DNA of 16,851 bases, taken from DATDCY01 sp031406795 [NCBI: Candidatus Rokuibacteriota bacterium]. GTDB lineage: Bacteria; JAUVQV01. Position 1 is the stretch's first letter, and the number at the start of each line of letters is the position of its first letter. The stretch covers positions 1 to 16,851 of the forward strand of contig JANOHV010000214.1 of the NCBI GenBank assembly GCA_031406795.1, given 5' to 3'. Shown here in pieces: positions 14,301 through 16,851 of this stretch. The translations under genes and the position numbers were made by a program. Below the pieces are notes generated by a model that was not told where the DNA came from, did no database searches, and saw only the letters and a list, made by a program, of their open reading frames with translations.

Positions 14301-16540
14301 TGGCCGCGGCGCGCGAACCCCTCGCCTTCTTCGCCACCTGCCCCAAAGGCCTCGAGGGGCTGCTTGCCGCCGAACTCGCCGGCTTCGACGCCGCGGAGAT
14401 CAAGGAGACCGTGGCCGGGGTCGCCTTCACCGCCACCCTCGAGATCGCCTACCGGGCCTGCCTCTGGTCGCGGCTGGCGTCGCGGATCCTGATGACCGTG
14501 CGCGTCGTGCCCGCGGCGGACGCCGCCACCCTGTACGCCGGGGTCCACGAGATCCCCTGGGAGCAGCACCTGGGCCCGGACGGCACGCTGGCCGTGGACT
14601 TCACCGGCACCAGCGAGCAGATCACCCATACGCTCTTCGGGGCGCAGAAGGTCAAGGACGCGGTCGTCGACCGCTTTCGCGAGCGCGACGGACGGCGGCC
14701 TTCCGTCGACTTGAGGAACCCCGACGCGCGCATCAACGTGCACCTGGCCGGCGCCGAAGCCCGCGTCTCGCTCGACCTCTCGGGCGAGAGCCTGCACAAG
14801 CGCGGCTACCGCGACGAGAGCGTCGAGGCGCCGCTGAAGGAGAACCTGGCGGCCGCGATACTGATCCGCGCCGGCTGGCCGGCGATCGCGGCGGCGGGCG
14901 GCCCCCTGCTCGACCCGATGTGCGGTTCGGGGACGATCACGATCGAGGCGGCGCTGATCGCGGGCGACATCGCCCCCGGTTTGCTGCGCGAATCCTTCGG
15001 CTTTCTGCGCTGGCCGCGGCACAACGCCCCTCTCTGGGAGCGGCTGCTCACCGAGGCCGGCGCTCGCCGCGAGGCGGGGCTGCGGCAGTTCCCCGCCATC
15101 GTCGGCACCGACCGCGACCCGTCGGCGGTGCGCGCCGCCCTCGCCAACGTCGCGCGCGCCGGCCTCACGGGCCGCATCCACATCGAGAGACGCGAACTCG
15201 CCGACACTGTGCCGCCCAAGAGCCGCTCCGGCGCCGCGGGCCTCCTCGCGACCAACCCGCCGTACGGCCAGCGCCTCGGCTCCGAGACGGAGCTGCGCCC
15301 GCTCTACGAGACGATCGGCGTCGTGCTGCGGGAGCGCTTCGCGGGCTGGAAGGCCGCGCTTCTCACCGGCAACCCGGGACTCGCGCTGCGCACCGGCATC
15401 CGCGCGACGAAGTCCTACACGCTGTTCAACGGCGCGCTCGAGTGCCGCCTGTTCATCCTGGAGGTGACGCCCGAGCGCTTCATGCGCGCCTCGAAACCGA
15501 AGACGCCCGCCGTCCCCGAGGCGGTGAGCGCGCACTCCGTGGGCGTGGATTCGAGCCCCGCAGCTCCTCTGAGCGGCGAAATCGCCGAGTCCCTCGCCAA
15601 CCGCCTGCGCAAGAACCTCAAGTCCCTCGGGTCGTGGGCGCGTCGCGAGGGGATCAGCTGCTACCGGCTCTACGACGCGGACATGCCGGAGTATGCGGTC
15701 GCGGTCGATCTCTACCGCGTGGATGATGAAGCTCCCGGTACACTCTGGGCCGTCGTGCAGGAGTACGAGGCGCCGAAGACGGTCGACCCGGAGAAGGCGC
15801 GCACCCGGCTCGCCGGCGCCGTGGCGGCGGTCGGCGCCACGCTCGAATTGCCGCCCGAGCGGGTCGTGCTGAAGATTCGCCGGCAGCGCCGGGGCCGGGA
15901 GCAGCACGAGAAGCTCGGCGACGAGCGCGAATTCCATCGCGTCGGGGAAGCCGGCCTCGCCTTGCAGGTGAACTTCACGGACTATCTCGACACCGGGCTC
16001 TTCCTCGACACGCGGCCGGTGCGCGCGCTGCTGCGCACGCTGGCCGCGGAGAAGGATTTCCTGAACCTCTTCTGCTACACCGGGACCGCGAGCGTCGCCG
16101 CCGCAGCCGGCGGCGCGCGCTCGACGGTTTCGGTCGATCTCTCGCAGACCTACCTCGGCTGGGCGGAGCGCAACCTGAAGCTCAACGGCTTCGGCGGCCG
16201 GGCGCACGAACTGGCCCGCGGCGACTGCCGGGAGTGGCTGCGCCGGGAGCGCCGCCGCTTCGGGCTGATCTATCTCGACCCGCCGGCATTTTCGACCTCC
16301 AACGCGATGCGCGGGACGCTCGACATCCAGCGCGACCACGTGCCGCTGCTGCTCGACGCCGCCGGCCTGCTCGAACCGGGCGGCACGCTGATCTTCTGCA
16401 CCAACCTGCGCCGCTTCAAGCTCGACGCCGCGGCGATGCCGGCCCTCGCCTTCGAGGACATCACCCGCGCGACGATCCCGAAGGACTTTGCCGGCAACCC
16501 CCGCATCCACGCCTGCTGGTCCGTCCGCGGAAGGTCCTGA
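14300..16540 (+). CDS. rlmL: Bifunctional 23S rRNA methyltransferase RlmKL
   Basis: A 746-residue fusion of two SAM methyltransferases. The N-terminal RlmL half (m2G) starts FFATCPKGLEGLLAAEL, contains a THUMP domain (about 40-160), DPMCGSGTITIEAAL (205 on) and the TNPPYGQRLG catalytic loop (about 317-326). The C-terminal RlmK half (m7G), from about residue 425, has FLNLFCYTGTASVAAAAGG (about 586) and the catalytic DPPAFSTS (about 660). E. coli RlmKL has 702 residues, so a full-length fusion is present. It modifies 23S rRNA near the peptidyl-transferase region. ATG 14300 is chosen because the protein starts canonically there and the TAATG junction suggests reinitiation. A longer in-frame start at 14216 has no domain support. 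Confidence 0.93.
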   Translation: MAAAREPLAFFATCPKGLEGLLAAELAGFDAAEIKETVAGVAFTATLEIAYRACLWSRLASRILMTVRVVPAADAATLYAGVHEIPWEQHLGPDGTLAVDFTGTSEQITHTLFGAQKVKDAVVDRFRERDGRRPSVDLRNPDARINVHLAGAEARVSLDLSGESLHKRGYRDESVEAPLKENLAAAILIRAGWPAIAAAGGPLLDPMCGSGTITIEAALIAGDIAPGLLRESFGFLRWPRHNAPLWERLLTEAGARREAGLRQFPAIVGTDRDPSAVRAALANVARAGLTGRIHIERRELADTVPPKSRSGAAGLLATNPPYGQRLGSETELRPLYETIGVVLRERFAGWKAALLTGNPGLALRTGIRATKSYTLFNGALECRLFILEVTPERFMRASKPKTPAVPEAVSAHSVGVDSSPAAPLSGEIAESLANRLRKNLKSLGSWARREGISCYRLYDADMPEYAVAVDLYRVDDEAPGTLWAVVQEYEAPKTVDPEKARTRLAGAVAAVGATLELPPERVVLKIRRQRRGREQHEKLGDEREFHRVGEAGLALQVNFTDYLDTGLFLDTRPVRALLRTLAAEKDFLNLFCYTGTASVAAAAGGARSTVSVDLSQTYLGWAERNLKLNGFGGRAHELARGDCREWLRRERRRFGLIYLDPPAFSTSNAMRGTLDIQRDHVPLLLDAAGLLEPGGTLIFCTNLRRFKLDAAAMPALAFEDITRATIPKDFAGNPRIHACWSVRGRS

Positions 16541-16576
16541 GAAGGCCGCTTGATTCCGGTTTTCCGAAGAATTTAC

Positions 16577-16605
16577 TTGACGATCCTGCCGAGTCTCCCT
16601 ATGAT
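16577..16605 (+). promoter_or_regulatory. sigma70-type promoter of the tRNA pair
   Basis: TTGACG (16577-16582), a 17-nt spacer and TATGAT (16600-16605) fit a strong vegetative promoter. Initiation near 16612 would start just before the mature 5' end of tRNA-Val (16620). The two tRNA genes are 17 nt apart, so one transcript is likely. Confidence 0.82.
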
Positions 16606-16619
16606 CCGCTGCGTGACTG

Positions 16620-16695
16620 GGGCGGTTAGCTCAGCTGGGAGAGCATCTGTCTTACACACAGAAGGTCACAAGTTCGAGCCTTGTACCGCCCACCA
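16620..16695 (+). tRNA. tRNA-Val (anticodon UAC)
   Basis: A 76-nt cloverleaf with encoded CCA (16693-16695). The acceptor GGGCGGT pairs with ACCGCCC; D stem GCTC/GAGC; anticodon stem TCTGT/ACAGA around loop CTTACAC (anticodon TAC, Val codons GTN); T arm ACAAG-TTCGAGC-CTTGT. Confidence 0.97.
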
Positions 16696-16712
16696 GCTCG
16701 AGGGAAGAATGC

Positions 16713-16789
16713 GGGGCCGTAGTTAAGTTGGTTATAACGCCGGCCTGTCAAGCCGGAGGGCGCGGGTTCGAGTCCCGTCGGCCCCGCCA
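16713..16789 (+). tRNA. tRNA-Asp (anticodon GUC)
   Basis: A 77-nt cloverleaf with encoded CCA (16787-16789). The acceptor GGGGCCG pairs with CGGCCCC; D stem GTTA/TAAC; anticodon stem CCGGC/GCCGG around loop CTGTCAA (anticodon GTC, Asp); T arm GCGGG-TTCGAGT-CCCGT. The 62 bases after it to the window end show no gene. Confidence 0.97.
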
Positions 16790-16851
16790 ATCTTCCCGTG
16801 CGATGACAAGCACTTACGAGCGATGACGGAACGCCTGTAACCAAATGGCCA

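Noticed and set aside
16626-16844. Minus-strand ORF over the tRNA pair with GPTGLEPAPSGLTGRRYNQLNYGP
   Set aside because: This is the antisense translation of the tRNA-Asp and tRNA-Val genes, a well-known spurious protein in annotations.

Overview
The window is GC-rich chromosomal DNA from a Gram-negative bacterium. Evidence for this is MurJ, a predicted lipoprotein, a fused RlmKL methyltransferase, a c-type heme/cytochrome b5 membrane protein and tRNA genes that encode their own CCA. The combination is reminiscent of deltaproteobacterial-type lineages (Desulfobacterota/Myxococcota-like) or another environmental proteobacterial group. This is inference; no rRNA or marker in the window settles it. 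Most of the window is ordinary housekeeping sequence. The unusual material is in the intergenic repeats and in how small genes are coupled to large ones.

Layout. 1-2159 (minus): cysS followed by an overlapping rlmB/TrmH-type methyltransferase that runs off the left edge. 2180-2251: a long perfect-stem palindrome in the divergent gap. 2291-3672 (plus): a specialised NusG paralog overlapping a UbiA-family gene of the decaprenyl-phosphate phosphoribosyltransferase type. 3671-4207: an inverted pair of 144-bp hairpin elements around short interspersed repeats, filling the convergent gap to murJ (minus, 4213-5778). 5838-8876 (plus): a membrane-fused spermidine-synthase-like protein, then a c-heme/CopD-like/cytochrome b5 fusion whose start codon lies inside a second copy of the palindrome. 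8873-9389: three more hairpin elements, filling the convergent gap to a ManC-type cupin (minus, 9383-9721). 9722-10025: a palindrome-rich gap. 10026-14206 (plus): a copper block with csoR, a 26-codon membrane peptide and copA, followed by a phosphatase lipoprotein and a carotenoid-biosynthesis-family membrane protein. 14262-16540: a 12-codon leader ORF joined by TAATG to rlmKL. 16577-16789: a sigma70-type promoter with tRNA-Val(UAC) and tRNA-Asp(GUC).

The strongest candidate for something undescribed is a family of five roughly 125-145 bp hairpin elements (A 3671-3814, B 4064-4207, C 8877-9001, D 9011-9135, E 9251-9389). All five lie directly downstream of stop codons in the two convergent gaps. 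All five have the same orientation relative to the gene they follow. They share a core (GGCGTTG ... TGCGGC-apical stem-GCC ... GCCTTGC). Their apical stems, and their outer stems between subfamilies, differ in sequence while staying complementary. This suggests selection for a 3'-end structure.

Functionally, the copper block is the clearest module: a Cu(I)-sensing CsoR with an operator-like dyad inside its own promoter, and a P1B-1 copper exporter. The short peptide between them, and the phosphatase and carotenoid-family genes after copA, may be co-transcribed, but their link to copper is not shown by sequence.
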